Source: Phycisphaerales bacterium | GTDB taxonomy: Bacteria > Planctomycetota > Phycisphaerae > Sedimentisphaerales > UBA12454 | Direction of reading: 5' to 3' | Length of the DNA stretch: 64,000 bases | Assembly (NCBI GenBank): GCA_003142595.1 | Contig: PLMU01000010.1 | Location: 34,412 to 98,411, forward strand | Shown: positions 49,401-59,548 of the stretch, piece after piece | How positions within the stretch are numbered: position 1 is the first letter of the stretch | Layout of the letters: every line of letters begins with the position of its first letter | Position numbers and translations under genes: made by a program | The notes under the pieces: generated by a model | Told to the model about the DNA's origin: nothing | Databases searched by the model: none | What the model saw: the letters and a program-made list of their open reading frames with translations, nothing else

Positions 49401-49645
49401 TTTTCCTTCTGAATGATTTTTTCAATAATCTCGGTCGTAATCGGCTCGATGTATGTCCGGTCGGCAAGCTCGGGGTCGGTCATAATCGTCGCGGGGTTGC
49501 TGTTTACGAGCACAACCTCGAAGCCTTCCTTTTTCAGGGCTTTGCAGGCCTGTGCGCCGGAATAATCGAACTCACAGCCCTGGCCTATCACGATAGGGCC
49601 GGAGCCTATTATCATTATTTTATGGATATCTGTACGTTTGGGCAT
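46460..49645 (-). CDS. carB: Carbamoyl-phosphate synthase large subunit
   Basis: 1061 aa. [79 protein letters not shown]. Confidence 0.98.
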   Translation of the reverse strand: MPKRTDIHKIMIIGSGPIVIGQGCEFDYSGAQACKALKKEGFEVVLVNSNPATIMTDPELADRTYIEPITTEIIEKIIQKEKPDCLLPTLGGQTGLNAAVDLAESGILKKYNVKLIGADLITIKKAEERDRFKKIILDIGLDVPKSGYAQTWEQAQKIVEQIGFPAIIRPSYTLGGTGGNIAYNAEEYKEFIHWGLSLSPKGQVLVEESVIGWKEYELEVMRDRKDNVVIVCSIENLDPMGIHTGDSITVAPAQTLTDKEYQTMRDAALKIIRAIGVETGGSNIQFAINPQNGKMYVIEMNPRVSRSSALASKATGFPIAKIASLLAVGYTLDEIPNDITKKTPACFEPTIDYCVVKWPRFTFEKFPATNSELTVQMKSVGEAMAIGRTFKEAFQKAIRSLEIDRYSLDRKHIDSSIDDEKLKQILRKSRWDKIWYIAEALRRKFSIDEIYDLTKIDPWFLNNINQIVQFESKLSVKNLKQAKKLGFSDKYIASKLNITEPQLRKQRLADGISAVFKIVDTCGAEFEANTPYLYSTYEQQCEANPTNRKKVIILGGGPNRIGQGIEFDYCCCHAAFALKEIGIESIMVNCNPETVSTDYDTSDRLYFEPLTFEDVMNIVDKEKPDGVIVQFGGQTPLKLANALEEAGVKIIGTSPDSIDAAEDRKRFNKIVEKLKLNQPPSGTAMNYEQTVKIAKKLGYPLLVRPSFVLGGRAMQIVHDESELKTCVENAIAVSEHHPILIDKFLGDAMELDVDAISDGKIVVIGGIMEHIEEAGIHSGDSACSLPPFSLSAKLIEEVKRQTKMLALELKVKGLMNVQFAVKDDKIYILEVNPRASRTVPFVSKAIGVPLAKLAAKVMAGKTLQELGFTEEMHRNHFSVKEAVFPFLKFPGCDTLLGPEMLSTGEVMGLSDDFGIAYAKSQIAAGNSLPTKGNIFISVRDTDKSKAVEIAKKLHQLGFKLFATKGTCIELIKNNIPSEFVLKMNEGRPNIVDLIINNQVAMIINTTIGKQTIKDSFLIRRSALDRNVPYVTTIRGAAAVTKAIESMKQKKIEVKPIQLYYK

Positions 49646-49668
49646 TTTACATCCATGCTGCTGATTAA

Positions 49669-51300
49669 TTATTTTTTTTCGTTAATCTGCTGTCGATAAA
49701 GGTTAGTAATCGGCATTCTTCTGTCTCTTCCAAAGGCTTTTGGCGTAATTTTGACCCCAGGCGGACACTGACGCCGTTTATACTCGTTTTTGTCAACCAT
49801 TTCAATAACTTTTACTACCGTTTTAGCATCAAAACCCCGGGTAATAATTTCCGGCAGAGATTTTTCTTCTTCTATGTAGGCTTTTAAGATGCCGTCGAGA
49901 ATCTCATACTCAGGCAGCGAATCGCTGTCCTTTTGCCCGAAGCGAAGCTCGGCGGTGGGAATTCTTTTGATAACGCTTTGCGGAATAACGTCTTTGCCGC
50001 GCACTTTGTTAAAATAATCGCACAAATGATAGACGATGGTCTTCGGCACATCTTTTATGACCGCAAATCCGCCGGCGGTATCGCCATAAAGCGTGGAATA
50101 TCCGACAGCGGTTTCGCTCTTGTTGCCGGTTGTTAAGACAAGGTATCCGAACTGATTACTCATCGACATCAGGATAGTGCCGCGGATTCGGGCCTGGAGG
50201 TTTTCAAAGGCAAGGCCTTTATCGCTCCAGCCGGAGATTTTGCCAAGCTCCTGATTAAATCTCTGCAATACCTGCTCAACCGGTATGGTATGAAATTCAA
50301 TGCCGAGATTTTTAGCGACAAGCTCGGCATCGTTTATCGTTTCAGACGAATTAAATTTTGTCGGCATCGTAACGCCGACGACGTTTTCCCTGCCGAGTGC
50401 ATCTACGGCAATCGCTGCGGTCAGAGCCGAATCAATCCCGCCGCTTAAACCGATGAGGGTCTTTTTAAAACCGTTCTTTTTAATATAATCTCTTGTCCCC
50501 AGCACAAGGGCTTGATAGATTTCTTCGGTATCGTTGGTTTTAATCTCAAGAGGCTTTGCATTTTTCAGTCCATTGCCGTCAATATCCGCGATTAATAAAT
50601 CCTCATCGAATGCTTTTGCGCAGGCGATGGGATTGCCATCGGAGTTTACGAACATACTTCTGCCGTCGAAGACAAGTTCGTCCTGTCCGCCGACGATGTT
50701 GCAGTAAGCGACGGGGCAGGCGAAGGTTTTGGCGCAGGTTTCGAGGATGGTGAGCTTTTGATTAATTTTTCCTGCGTGGAAAGGCGAAGCGGAAATATTA
50801 ACGATAAGATTTTTTTCGGCAACAGAAAAGAGAAAATCCTTAAGCCATTGCAAATCCCAAATGTCTTCGCAAATTGTGCATACTACGGAGAGGTTATTAA
50901 TTTTAATTACGGCCGGCTCGGAACCTGCGGAGAAATATCTTTTTTCATCAAAGACGCCATAATTCGGCAGCAGGGACTTTTGGTAGGTTTTAATGATTCT
51001 GCCGGACTGAAGAATCGCCATCGAATTGAAGCAGTGGCCATTGTGGAACTCCGCGAAACCTATCATAATTGTAATATCAGGACAATCTTTAGCGATTTGT
51101 TCTACAGCTTTTTTATTTTCGGCAAGGAAATGCTTTTTCAGCAGCAAATCTTCGGGCGGATAGCCGCAGACGCACAGTTCCGGAAAGATAAGCAGGTCGA
51201 TTTTTGCCTGTTTTGCCAGTGAATACATCCGCGTGATTTTTTGGATATTTCCCGCAAAATCGCCGACTGTCGCGTTAATTTGTGCTAAACCTGTTTTCAA
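49669..51300 (-). CDS. nadE: Glutamine-dependent NAD+ synthetase
   Basis: 543 aa. N-terminal nitrilase domain ([25 protein letters not shown]), C-terminal [47 protein letters not shown]. Confidence 0.96.
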   Translation of the reverse strand: MKTGLAQINATVGDFAGNIQKITRMYSLAKQAKIDLLIFPELCVCGYPPEDLLLKKHFLAENKKAVEQIAKDCPDITIMIGFAEFHNGHCFNSMAILQSGRIIKTYQKSLLPNYGVFDEKRYFSAGSEPAVIKINNLSVVCTICEDIWDLQWLKDFLFSVAEKNLIVNISASPFHAGKINQKLTILETCAKTFACPVAYCNIVGGQDELVFDGRSMFVNSDGNPIACAKAFDEDLLIADIDGNGLKNAKPLEIKTNDTEEIYQALVLGTRDYIKKNGFKKTLIGLSGGIDSALTAAIAVDALGRENVVGVTMPTKFNSSETINDAELVAKNLGIEFHTIPVEQVLQRFNQELGKISGWSDKGLAFENLQARIRGTILMSMSNQFGYLVLTTGNKSETAVGYSTLYGDTAGGFAVIKDVPKTIVYHLCDYFNKVRGKDVIPQSVIKRIPTAELRFGQKDSDSLPEYEILDGILKAYIEEEKSLPEIITRGFDAKTVVKVIEMVDKNEYKRRQCPPGVKITPKAFGRDRRMPITNLYRQQINEKK

Positions 51301-51341
51301 CCCTAATTATTCTTTCAGTTTCGGGACATTCTACAGATTAT

Positions 51342-52763
51342 TTACTTTTTGTCCATAAGCCATTTATCAATTCTGTCGGCAGCTTTTCTGCCGGTGTCGA
51401 TGGCCTTTACAACCAGCGAAGCCCCCAGCGTAGAATCACCGGCGACAAATATATCTGGGACGCTGGTCTGGAAGTCATTGGCCGCGATATTGCCGTTGTC
51501 ATCGAGTCTCAGCTTGAGGCTTTGAACCAGGCCATCATATTTAACGTGCAAAAAGCCCAATGCCAGGATTACAAGGTCAGTTTTTATCGAAAACTCCGTG
51601 CCCGGGAGTTCTTTGATGTTCCAGCCGCGGGATGTTTTCACCCATTCGACCTGGCAGCCGTGCAATTCGCTTACGTTCGTTTCAGTGCCTGAAATTTTAG
51701 TCGTTTTGACCGCCCACATTCTCTCGCATCCTTCTTCGTGCGATGAAGAAGTTCTCATAGTGCGGGGCCAGGTCGGCCAGGGAGTATCGTCGGGCCTTGT
51801 ATCGGGAGGTTTGGGGAGAATTTCAAGCTGATAGATTTTTTTGGCGCCCTGTCTTCGAGCGGTGCCGACGCAATCGCTTCCGGTATCTCCGCCGCCGATT
51901 ACGATAACGGTTTTATCCTGAGCGGTGATAGTTTTGCCGCTGATTTGCTCGCCGCTGCAGATTTTATTCTGGCGGGCAAGATAATCCAGGGCAAAAATCA
52001 CATTTTCATAACCTCTTCCGGTAACGGCAAGGTCTCGCGGCTCGCCTGCACCCATCGTGATGCAGATACAATCGAACATTTTTTTAAGGTAATGCGCAGA
52101 TATATCTTTTTCGACCTCAACGCCGGTTCGAAATTCAACGCCTTCAGCGACAAGCTGGGCCAGTCTTCGGTCGATGATATGTTTTTCGAGTTTAAAATCA
52201 GGAATGCCGTATCGCAAAAGTCCGCCGATTTTTTCATTTTTCTCGAAAACGACAACGCTGTGCCCTGCGCGAGCAAGCTGCTGTGCTGTGGCCAGGCCGG
52301 CCGGTCCTGAACCGATAATAGCGATTTTTTTGCCGGTCTTCTGCTTTGCGATAACCGGTTTTATCCAGCCATTTTCGAAGCCTCGCTCGACAATCTGAAA
52401 TTCTATTTGTCTGATGAATACCGGCTCATCGTTTATCGCCAGCGTGCAGGCCGTTTCGCACGGAGCGGGACAGACGCGAGCGGTAATTTCCGGGAAATTA
52501 TTAGTCGAATGCAAAAGCTGGCAGGCCTTTTGCCACCGGCCTTTGTAAATCATATCGTTGAATTCTGGAATATTATTTCCCAAAGGACAACCGACGCCGT
52601 GACAAAACGGAATTCCGCAATCTATGCACCTTGCCGCCTGCTGAATGATGTCGTCCGGCGTGAGAGCAAGCTCGACTTCCTTATAATCGAGGATTCTCTT
52701 TTCAATCGGTCGATAGCCGGTTTTTTTTCGTTTATATTTTAAAAAGCCTTTTATTTCAGCCAT
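51342..52763 (-). CDS. gltD: Glutamate synthase small subunit
   Basis: 473 aa. CIDCGIPFCHGVGCPLGNNIPEFND, AIIGSGPAGLATAQQLARAGHSVVVFEKNEKIGGLLRYGIPDFKLEK. Confidence 0.96.
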   Translation of the reverse strand: MAEIKGFLKYKRKKTGYRPIEKRILDYKEVELALTPDDIIQQAARCIDCGIPFCHGVGCPLGNNIPEFNDMIYKGRWQKACQLLHSTNNFPEITARVCPAPCETACTLAINDEPVFIRQIEFQIVERGFENGWIKPVIAKQKTGKKIAIIGSGPAGLATAQQLARAGHSVVVFEKNEKIGGLLRYGIPDFKLEKHIIDRRLAQLVAEGVEFRTGVEVEKDISAHYLKKMFDCICITMGAGEPRDLAVTGRGYENVIFALDYLARQNKICSGEQISGKTITAQDKTVIVIGGGDTGSDCVGTARRQGAKKIYQLEILPKPPDTRPDDTPWPTWPRTMRTSSSHEEGCERMWAVKTTKISGTETNVSELHGCQVEWVKTSRGWNIKELPGTEFSIKTDLVILALGFLHVKYDGLVQSLKLRLDDNGNIAANDFQTSVPDIFVAGDSTLGASLVVKAIDTGRKAADRIDKWLMDKK

Positions 52764-55700
52764 TAAAACACCTCTTCGGTCGCAGGCGTAGTCTCGGTAT
52801 GCCGACGTTCGGCAGCCCGCATCTTTTCCAGTGCCTTTCGATAATCAATCGGCACAACTTTAACGAATCTGCCGAGCATATCCGCCCATGAATTTAAAAT
52901 TCTTTCCGCCTGTTTGCTTTGCGTCCATTTATAATGATTTTCGATAAGCTGTTTGAGAAGTTTTTTATCCTCTTCGAGCCGCATACTTTCAAGCTCAACC
53001 ATATCGAGATTGCAGAGCGTATCGAATAGCTGCATTTCGTCGAGAACATAAGCAATACCGCCGCTCATACCCGCGCCGAAATTACAGCCGGTTTTGCCGA
53101 GAACAACGATTGTTCCACCCGTCATATATTCGCAGCCGTGGTCGCCCAGTCCTTCTACGACAGCGATGGCTCCGCTGTTCCGCACGGCAAAGCGTTCGCC
53201 GGCCATTCCATTGATAAAAATTTCGCCTTTTGTAGCGCCATAAAGCAGCGTATTGCCGACGATGATGTTTTCGTGAGCCATAAAAGGTGATTTTTCAGGA
53301 GTTTTTACGACAATTCTGCCGCCCGAAAGACCTTTGCCCAAATAATCATTGCTCTGGCCGATAAGTCTAAGCGTAATTCCCGGCGCAAGAAAGGCACCGA
53401 AGCTTTGGCCGGCCGAACCGTTGAATTCCAGTTCGATAGTGCTGTCCGGCAGGCCTGCGGGACCGTATTTTTTAACAATATAGTTGCTGATTATTGTGCC
53501 GACAGTTCTGTTGACATTACGAATCGGCATTTCAATTTTTATTTTTTTCCTGCCATCGATAGCGGATTTTATTTTTTCGAGAATCTGCCAATCGAGATGG
53601 TCGGCCAGTTTATCGGGCTGAGGATGGATGTTTCTTATGGCTCTGCCGTCCGAATTATCCGGCTTATAGAATATAGCTGAAAAGTCCAGGCCTTTAGCCT
53701 TGTAATGGTCAATTGCTTTTTTCGTGGAGAGATAATCGACTCTTCCAATCATATCGTCAAATTTTCTAAAGCCTAATTGAGCCATAATCTGTCTGACTTC
53801 TTCGGCGACGAAAAACATAAATCTTTCGAGATATTCCGGTTTGCCGGCAAATCTGGCTCTTAGTTCCTTGTCCTGTGTGCATATGCCGAATGTGCAGGCG
53901 CCTTCGTGGCATTTGCGAAGCAGCGTGCAGCCGAGAGTAACGAGAGCCGAAGTGCCAAAGCCGAATCTTTCGGCGCCGAGCAGGGCGGCGATGACGACGT
54001 CTCGTCCGGTTTTAATCTGGCCGTCAGTCTGAATGGCAATTCTGCCGCGGAGGTTATTGTTTACGAGCACCTGCTGCGTTTCGGCAAGCCCCAGTTCCCA
54101 GGGGCAGCCGGTATGTTTTATAGAGCTAAGGGGGCTTGCGCCGGTTCCACCATCGTGGCCGCTGATAAGAACTTCATCGGCATTGCCTTTCGCGACGCCG
54201 GCGGCGATAGTTCCAACGCCGATTTCCGCGACGAGTTTGACCGAGACTTTCACGCCCGGATTGCTGCATTTAAGGTCGTAAATAAGCTGTGCCAAATCCT
54301 CGATAGAATAAATGTCGTGATGCGGCGGGGGCGAAATCAATGTAACGCCGGGCGTCGAATAGCGGAGCCGGGCGATTTCTTCGGTGACTTTGTGGCCGGG
54401 CAGCTGGCCGCCTTCGCCGGGTTTTGCGCCCTGTGCCATTTTTATCTGCAATTCTTTTGCGTGAGAAAGATAATTAATCGTTACGCCGAATCTGCCGCTT
54501 GCGATTTGTTTAATGCCGCAGTTTCTTGAGACTTCACCCGGTTTTTCGATATATCTTGCTTCGTCTTCGCCGCCTTCGCCGGTATTGCTCATAGCGCCGA
54601 TAGTATTCATCGCAATCGCCAGGCATTCGTGGGCCTCTTTACTAAGCGAGCCGTGACTCATCGCGCCGGTGCAGAATCTTTTTACAATTTCAGCGGCAGG
54701 TTCAACCTCTTCAATCGGAACAGGCTGACCTTGTTTGAATTCAAAAAGACCCCGCAGCGTGCAAAGTTTCGTTCCCTGCTGGTTAACGGCATCGGCATAA
54801 TCGTCATAGGCTTTCTGGTCGTTGTTTCTTACAGCATGCTGAAGTCTTGATATAGTTGTGGGGTTCCACAGGTGCGCCTCACCGGTGGTTCGGTAGTGGT
54901 ATTCGCCGCCGTATTCGAGTTCAAGCTGGCCGCTTTTTCTGGCTTCAAAGGCGGCCTGGTGGCGGGCAAGAGTTTCTCTTGCGATTTCTTCAAGTCCGAT
55001 TCCCTGGACTCGCGAGCTGGTATTTGTGAAAAATTCATTTATAACCTCTTTATTAAGTCCTATTGCTTCAAATAATTGAGCGGAATGGTAGCTTCTCAAA
55101 GTGGAAATTCCCATTTTGCTCATTGTTTTAAGAATACCTTTTTTAATCGCGGCGATGTAATTATCCGCAATCTGCACCGGCTCCATAGTTGCCGGCAAAT
55201 CGCCTTGTATGTGGAGTTCGTCAAGACATTCAAAGGCCAGATACGGATTTACCGCATTAGCGCCGTAACCGCACAGCAGGCAGAAGTGCATTACTTCCCT
55301 CGGTTCGCCGCTCTCGACGATGATGCCCGCGTCTGCTCTGAGACCTGCATTAAGCAAACCTGTATGAATTGCGGCGGTTGCCAGCAGCGAAGGAATCGGC
55401 ACAAGGTTTTGCGATGAATCTCTGTCGCTGATAATTATCAGGCATGCGCCGTTTCTTACCGCGGTTTGAGCGTCATTTACAAGTCTGTCGATACCGCTGC
55501 GCAGCGATGCGCCGGGGTCGCCGGTTTGCGCATCGAAAACCGCTGAGACGGTTGCAATCTTAAAGTCGTTTCTCTTTACCGATCGCAGCCGTTCGATGTC
55601 CTCATTTGTCAGAATGGGATGAGGCAGCTTTAACTGTCTGCAATGCTGCGGCGTTTCGGAAAGAATATTCGGCTTTTTCCCGGTAAAGCCCATCAGGCTC

Positions 55701-57313
55701 ATTACCAGTCCTTCACGAAGCGGGTCAATCGGCGGATTAGTTACCTGCGCGAAAAGCTGTTTAAAATAATTAAACAATAATTTAGGTTTATTGCTCAGCA
55801 CCGCCAGCGCCGCGTCGTTGCCCATTGAGCCGATTGGTTCCTGACCGTTTACGGCCATAGGAGTCATAATCATTTTTAATTCTTCGCGTGTGAAGCCGAA
55901 GGCGCGGAGTCTCTGGAAAATAGTTTCTGAATCGCTGGTTACGAGTTTGGGACTGTCGAAAAGGCCTCGCAGTTCAATGCGGTTTTCCTCGAGCCAGCGG
56001 CGATAAGGTTTTTGGCGTGAAATTTTGCTTTTGATTTCATTATCGGTAACTATCCGACCTTCGAGGGTATCAACGAGGAACATATGCCCGGGGCGGAGCC
56101 GGCCTTTTCTCTGGATTTTTTCAGGCGGAAATTCCACTACGCCGACTTCACTTGCCAGAATCGCAAGGCCGTCAGTTGTTACGATGTATCGGCAGGGACG
56201 CAAGCCGTTTCTGTCGAGCATTCCGCCGATTATCTGCCCGTCGGTGAAGACCATCGCGGCAGGGCCGTCCCATGGCTCCATCACAGAAGAATGATATTCA
56301 TAGAAGGCACGCTTGTCAGTGCTGATGTGATATTTTTGACCGAACGCTTCGGGAATCATCATCATCATAGCATGCGGCAGGGAGCGTCCTGCGCGAATCA
56401 GCAATTCAAGCGTGTTGTCAAAACAGGCCGAATCGCTGCCGCCCGGGACAAGGACCGGTAGGCAATCGCCCATATAATCGCCGAATTTTTCGCAGGCCAT
56501 TTTATATTCTTTTGCCGCCATACTGCTTTTGTTTCCGCTTAACGTGTTGATTTCACCGTTGTGCGCGATGCAGCGGAACGGCTGAGCCAGCCGCCAGTTT
56601 GGAAATGTATTAGTGCTGTATCTTTGATGGACGATTGCAAGAGCGGATTTGAGATTTTCGTCTGCAAGGTCGGGATAATACGCGAACAACTGCCAGTCCA
56701 TAAACATTCCTTTGTAGCAGATAGTTCTGGCGCTTAGCGAACAGATATAAAAATCGCTGCCGGAAGAACCGAATTGTTCGCGGATTTGTTTTTCGGCACG
56801 TTTACGGGCAAGGAATAATTTTATTTCAAGCTCATCGCCTGCAAGGCCGCAGGCATCGACAAAAACCTGGCTGATATGCGGCTCGGCCTGGAGCGCGATT
56901 TTGCCAAGGCAGTCTGGTTTTACCGGAACAATTCTTTGTCCCAGAATCTTCATCCCGTGCAGTTCGATAGCCTGGTTGAAAATAGAGAAGCATTTTTCGC
57001 GAAGTGCGCCATCTTTTGGGGCGAATATCATCGCAACGGCGTATTGGCCGGGATTTGGCAGGTTTATATTAAGCTTTTTGGAATATGCAAAAAAAAACTC
57101 GTGCGGAATCTGGGAAAGTATCCCCGCACCGTCGCCGGTAAATTCGTCTGCGCCTGCTGCCCCCCGGTGATGGAGATTTACAAGGATTTCTTTACCGTAT
57201 TCGATTATGGAATGGTCGCTTTTGCCTGAAATATTTACAACGGCACCGATACCGCAGGCATCGCGCTCAGTGCGTACTTCGTACAGACCACAATCTTTTT
57301 GTTTTTTTATCAT
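52763..57313 (-). CDS. gltB: Glutamate synthase large subunit
   Basis: CGIGAVVNISG (Ntn-amidotransferase Cys), RHQAAFEARKSGQLELEYGGEYHYRTTGEAHLWNP, SGHDGGTGASPLSSIKHTGCPWELGL. Track ORF starts at 57391, but its first 26 codons contain a promoter; ATG at 57313 (MIKKQKDCGLYEVRTERDACG) preferred. Confidence 0.95.
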   Translation of the reverse strand: MIKKQKDCGLYEVRTERDACGIGAVVNISGKSDHSIIEYGKEILVNLHHRGAAGADEFTGDGAGILSQIPHEFFFAYSKKLNINLPNPGQYAVAMIFAPKDGALREKCFSIFNQAIELHGMKILGQRIVPVKPDCLGKIALQAEPHISQVFVDACGLAGDELEIKLFLARKRAEKQIREQFGSSGSDFYICSLSARTICYKGMFMDWQLFAYYPDLADENLKSALAIVHQRYSTNTFPNWRLAQPFRCIAHNGEINTLSGNKSSMAAKEYKMACEKFGDYMGDCLPVLVPGGSDSACFDNTLELLIRAGRSLPHAMMMMIPEAFGQKYHISTDKRAFYEYHSSVMEPWDGPAAMVFTDGQIIGGMLDRNGLRPCRYIVTTDGLAILASEVGVVEFPPEKIQRKGRLRPGHMFLVDTLEGRIVTDNEIKSKISRQKPYRRWLEENRIELRGLFDSPKLVTSDSETIFQRLRAFGFTREELKMIMTPMAVNGQEPIGSMGNDAALAVLSNKPKLLFNYFKQLFAQVTNPPIDPLREGLVMSLMGFTGKKPNILSETPQHCRQLKLPHPILTNEDIERLRSVKRNDFKIATVSAVFDAQTGDPGASLRSGIDRLVNDAQTAVRNGACLIIISDRDSSQNLVPIPSLLATAAIHTGLLNAGLRADAGIIVESGEPREVMHFCLLCGYGANAVNPYLAFECLDELHIQGDLPATMEPVQIADNYIAAIKKGILKTMSKMGISTLRSYHSAQLFEAIGLNKEVINEFFTNTSSRVQGIGLEEIARETLARHQAAFEARKSGQLELEYGGEYHYRTTGEAHLWNPTTISRLQHAVRNNDQKAYDDYADAVNQQGTKLCTLRGLFEFKQGQPVPIEEVEPAAEIVKRFCTGAMSHGSLSKEAHECLAIAMNTIGAMSNTGEGGEDEARYIEKPGEVSRNCGIKQIASGRFGVTINYLSHAKELQIKMAQGAKPGEGGQLPGHKVTEEIARLRYSTPGVTLISPPPHHDIYSIEDLAQLIYDLKCSNPGVKVSVKLVAEIGVGTIAAGVAKGNADEVLISGHDGGTGASPLSSIKHTGCPWELGLAETQQVLVNNNLRGRIAIQTDGQIKTGRDVVIAALLGAERFGFGTSALVTLGCTLLRKCHEGACTFGICTQDKELRARFAGKPEYLERFMFFVAEEVRQIMAQLGFRKFDDMIGRVDYLSTKKAIDHYKAKGLDFSAIFYKPDNSDGRAIRNIHPQPDKLADHLDWQILEKIKSAIDGRKKIKIEMPIRNVNRTVGTIISNYIVKKYGPAGLPDSTIELEFNGSAGQSFGAFLAPGITLRLIGQSNDYLGKGLSGGRIVVKTPEKSPFMAHENIIVGNTLLYGATKGEIFINGMAGERFAVRNSGAIAVVEGLGDHGCEYMTGGTIVVLGKTGCNFGAGMSGGIAYVLDEMQLFDTLCNLDMVELESMRLEEDKKLLKQLIENHYKWTQSKQAERILNSWADMLGRFVKVVPIDYRKALEKMRAAERRHTETTPATEEVF

Positions 57314-57346
57314 TTGTTGCTTGGGTTCCCCACCATATTCCGGTAC

Positions 57347-57375
57347 TTTATAATAGATTATACGGCTTAAGTCAA
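57347..57375 (-). promoter_or_regulatory. Sigma70-type promoter for gltBD
   Basis: Minus strand TTGACT (57375-57370), 17 bp, TATAAA (57352-57347). Confidence 0.6.
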
Positions 57376-57395
57376 TGAATTGTTGAGCCATTTAG

Positions 57396-57440
57396 ACACA
57401 AAAAACCTGCCGGTTTTTGAGGCCGGCAGGGGTTTTGTGT
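57396..57440 (-). terminator. Intrinsic terminator between glnA and gltB
   Basis: ACACAAAACCCCTGCCGG / CCGGCAGGTTTTTTGTGT long stem on minus strand with T6 in the 3' arm. Confidence 0.75.
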
Positions 57441-57470
57441 ATCAAAATATCGTTACTATGCTAACAGATA

Positions 57471-58883
57471 TTAGCAATCGTAATACAGATGGAACTCATG
57501 CGGATGCGGCCGCAGAGATATTTCATCTATTTCTTTTTCCTGTTTCCAGGTAACCCATGTCTCAATGAGGTCCTTTGTGAATACATCGCCTTCGAGCAGG
57601 AATTTATGGTCTTTTTCAAGAGCCGCAATCGCTTCTGACAGTGAGCCTGGCGCCTGTTTTGTGTTGGCCAGCTCTTTAGCTGAAAGCTCATACACATCCA
57701 CGTCCATCGGCTTGCCCGGGTCGAGCTTGCGATTGATACCGTCGTTGGCAGCCATAAGCATTGCTGCGAAAGTCAGATAGCCGTTGCAGCTTGGGTCTGG
57801 GCAGCGGAATTCGACGCGTTTGGCTTTCTCGCTCGGAGAATACATCGGAATTCTGCAGGCAGCCGAACGATTACGAGCTGACATACAAAGATTTACCGGT
57901 GCCTCAAAGCCTGGAACAAGCCTGCGATATGAGTTCGTTGTCGGAGCTGCAAAAGCAAGGATTGCTGGTGCGTGAGCGATAAGCCCGGCGATTGCGTGCA
58001 ATCCGAGATCGGATAATCCTGCATAACCTTTTCCAGCGAACAGATTTTTGCTACCCTTCCAGAGAGAGAAGTGTGTATGCATACCAGAACCGTTGTCCTG
58101 GAATATCGGCTTGGGCATAAATGTTGCCGTTTTGCCGTGGCGTTTGGCTACATTCTTAACGATGTATTTATACCACATAAGCTTGTCGGCCTGTTCGACT
58201 AACGGCGCGAAAAGCATATCGATTTCGGCCTGACCGCCGGTGGCGACCTCGTGATGATGTTTCTCGACCACGATTCCGACCTTCTGCATTTCCTCGACCA
58301 TTTCAGTTCGAATATCCTGCTGTGTGTCGGTAGGACTTACAGGGAAATAACCGCCTTTGTACGATGGCTTATATCCGAGGTTTGGTTCCTCGAAACGTGC
58401 GGTGTTCCATGACCCTTCCGAAGAATCGATTGAATACATACCGGTATGCTGGTTCTGCTCATAGCGAACTTCGTCGAAGATGAAGAATTCCGGCTCCGGG
58501 CCGTAATATGCGGTATCGGCCAACCCGGAATTTTTCGCGAATTGGGCTGCCTTCTTAGCGATATTGCGCGGGTCACGATTGTAATCTTCGCGTGTAATAG
58601 GATCGAGGACGTCCGCCAGAACGCTAACTGTCGGCTTGGCGAAAAACGCATCCATAACGGTCGTAGCCAGGTCCGGCACCGCCATCATATCGGACTGGTG
58701 AATCGGCTTCCAGCCGCGGATTGAAGAGCCATCGAAACCGAGACCTTCCTTCAGCGACTTTTCGTCCAAAAATTCCACCGGGAATGTACAGTGCTGCCAT
58801 GTACCAAGAAGGTCAACGAATTTCAAATCGACCATATTGGCGTTATTTTTCTTACAAAAATCAAAAAATTCTTTCGCGGTCAT
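57471..58883 (-). CDS. glnA: Glutamine synthetase type I
   Basis: 470 aa. LGFDGSSIRGWKPIHQSDMMAVPD, GPEPEFFIFDEV, NGSGMHTHFSLWK, VPGFEAPVNLCMSARNRSAACRIP. Confidence 0.97.
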   Translation of the reverse strand: MTAKEFFDFCKKNNANMVDLKFVDLLGTWQHCTFPVEFLDEKSLKEGLGFDGSSIRGWKPIHQSDMMAVPDLATTVMDAFFAKPTVSVLADVLDPITREDYNRDPRNIAKKAAQFAKNSGLADTAYYGPEPEFFIFDEVRYEQNQHTGMYSIDSSEGSWNTARFEEPNLGYKPSYKGGYFPVSPTDTQQDIRTEMVEEMQKVGIVVEKHHHEVATGGQAEIDMLFAPLVEQADKLMWYKYIVKNVAKRHGKTATFMPKPIFQDNGSGMHTHFSLWKGSKNLFAGKGYAGLSDLGLHAIAGLIAHAPAILAFAAPTTNSYRRLVPGFEAPVNLCMSARNRSAACRIPMYSPSEKAKRVEFRCPDPSCNGYLTFAAMLMAANDGINRKLDPGKPMDVDVYELSAKELANTKQAPGSLSEAIAALEKDHKFLLEGDVFTKDLIETWVTWKQEKEIDEISLRPHPHEFHLYYDC

Positions 58884-58980
58884 TTCCTATTTCCTTTCAC
58901 TTGTGTTTTTTTACTGATATTAATTTGTGTTTTTCATATACGGACAGATTTATACAGTCGTCTGATATCTTTCAATTATA

Positions 58981-58996
58981 TGCAATAACTGTACCA
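58981..58996 (-). promoter_or_regulatory. Sigma-54 promoter upstream of glnA
   Basis: Minus strand TGGTAC-AGTTA-TTGCA (-24/-12, 10 bp between GG and GC). Confidence 0.75.
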
Positions 58997-59084
58997 ACTC
59001 ACCGTTTAGTCTAAAAAATCACGTAGCATCTTATTGTTAAAGATATTACATAAAATTTTAAATTCAACATAATTTTCTTTTACC

Positions 59085-59126
59085 TACAATTTTGTGGATA
59101 TTTCTGAATAAATATACAAAATTGCA
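59085..59126. promoter_or_regulatory. Candidate enhancer (UAS) pair upstream of glnA
   Basis: TACAATTTTGTG (59085-59096) and TACAAAATTGCA (59115-59126); start-to-start 30 bp. Confidence 0.5.
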
Positions 59127-59191
59127 TATATTACACTATTGTTTTTATTTTTATATTCCCTTGCCAATCCAGCACTTGTCGAATGGTTTTT

Positions 59192-59533
59192 TTAGCCTAT
59201 AGCTTCACTGCCCCGTTCGCCGGTCCTTATTCTTACGCATTCGGGCAGATCAAGAACGAAGATTTTGCCGTCGCCGGTCTTGCCGGTTCTTGCGCCGGTG
59301 GTTATCGCTTTTATTGTCCGTTCGACATAATTTTCATTCACCGCTATTTCAAGTCGAACCTTCCGCAGCAGATTTCCTGTTTCTCTAACGCCGCGATAGA
59401 CTTCTGTTACACCTTTTTGTCTGCCGTGTCCGAGCACTTCGCTAACTGTGATTAGATTTACTTCTGCTTTATAAAGTTCTTCTTTCACTTGTTCGAGTCT
59501 GTGCGGCTGAATTATGGCTATTATCAATTTCAT
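59192..59533 (-). CDS. P-II family nitrogen regulatory protein (paralogue 1)
   Basis: 113 aa. [50 protein letters not shown]...[30 protein letters not shown]. Confidence 0.95.
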   Translation of the reverse strand: MKLIIAIIQPHRLEQVKEELYKAEVNLITVSEVLGHGRQKGVTEVYRGVRETGNLLRKVRLEIAVNENYVERTIKAITTGARTGKTGDGKIFVLDLPECVRIRTGERGSEAIG

Positions 59534-59548
59534 ATTCTATCCTTTCTT

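Noticed and set aside
48773-49699. 308-aa plus-strand ORF antisense to carB
   Set aside because: Overlaps a highly conserved enzyme; composition typical of antisense shadow ORFs.
53906-54529. 207-aa plus-strand ORF in gltB
   Set aside because: Antisense shadow of the gltB synthase domain.
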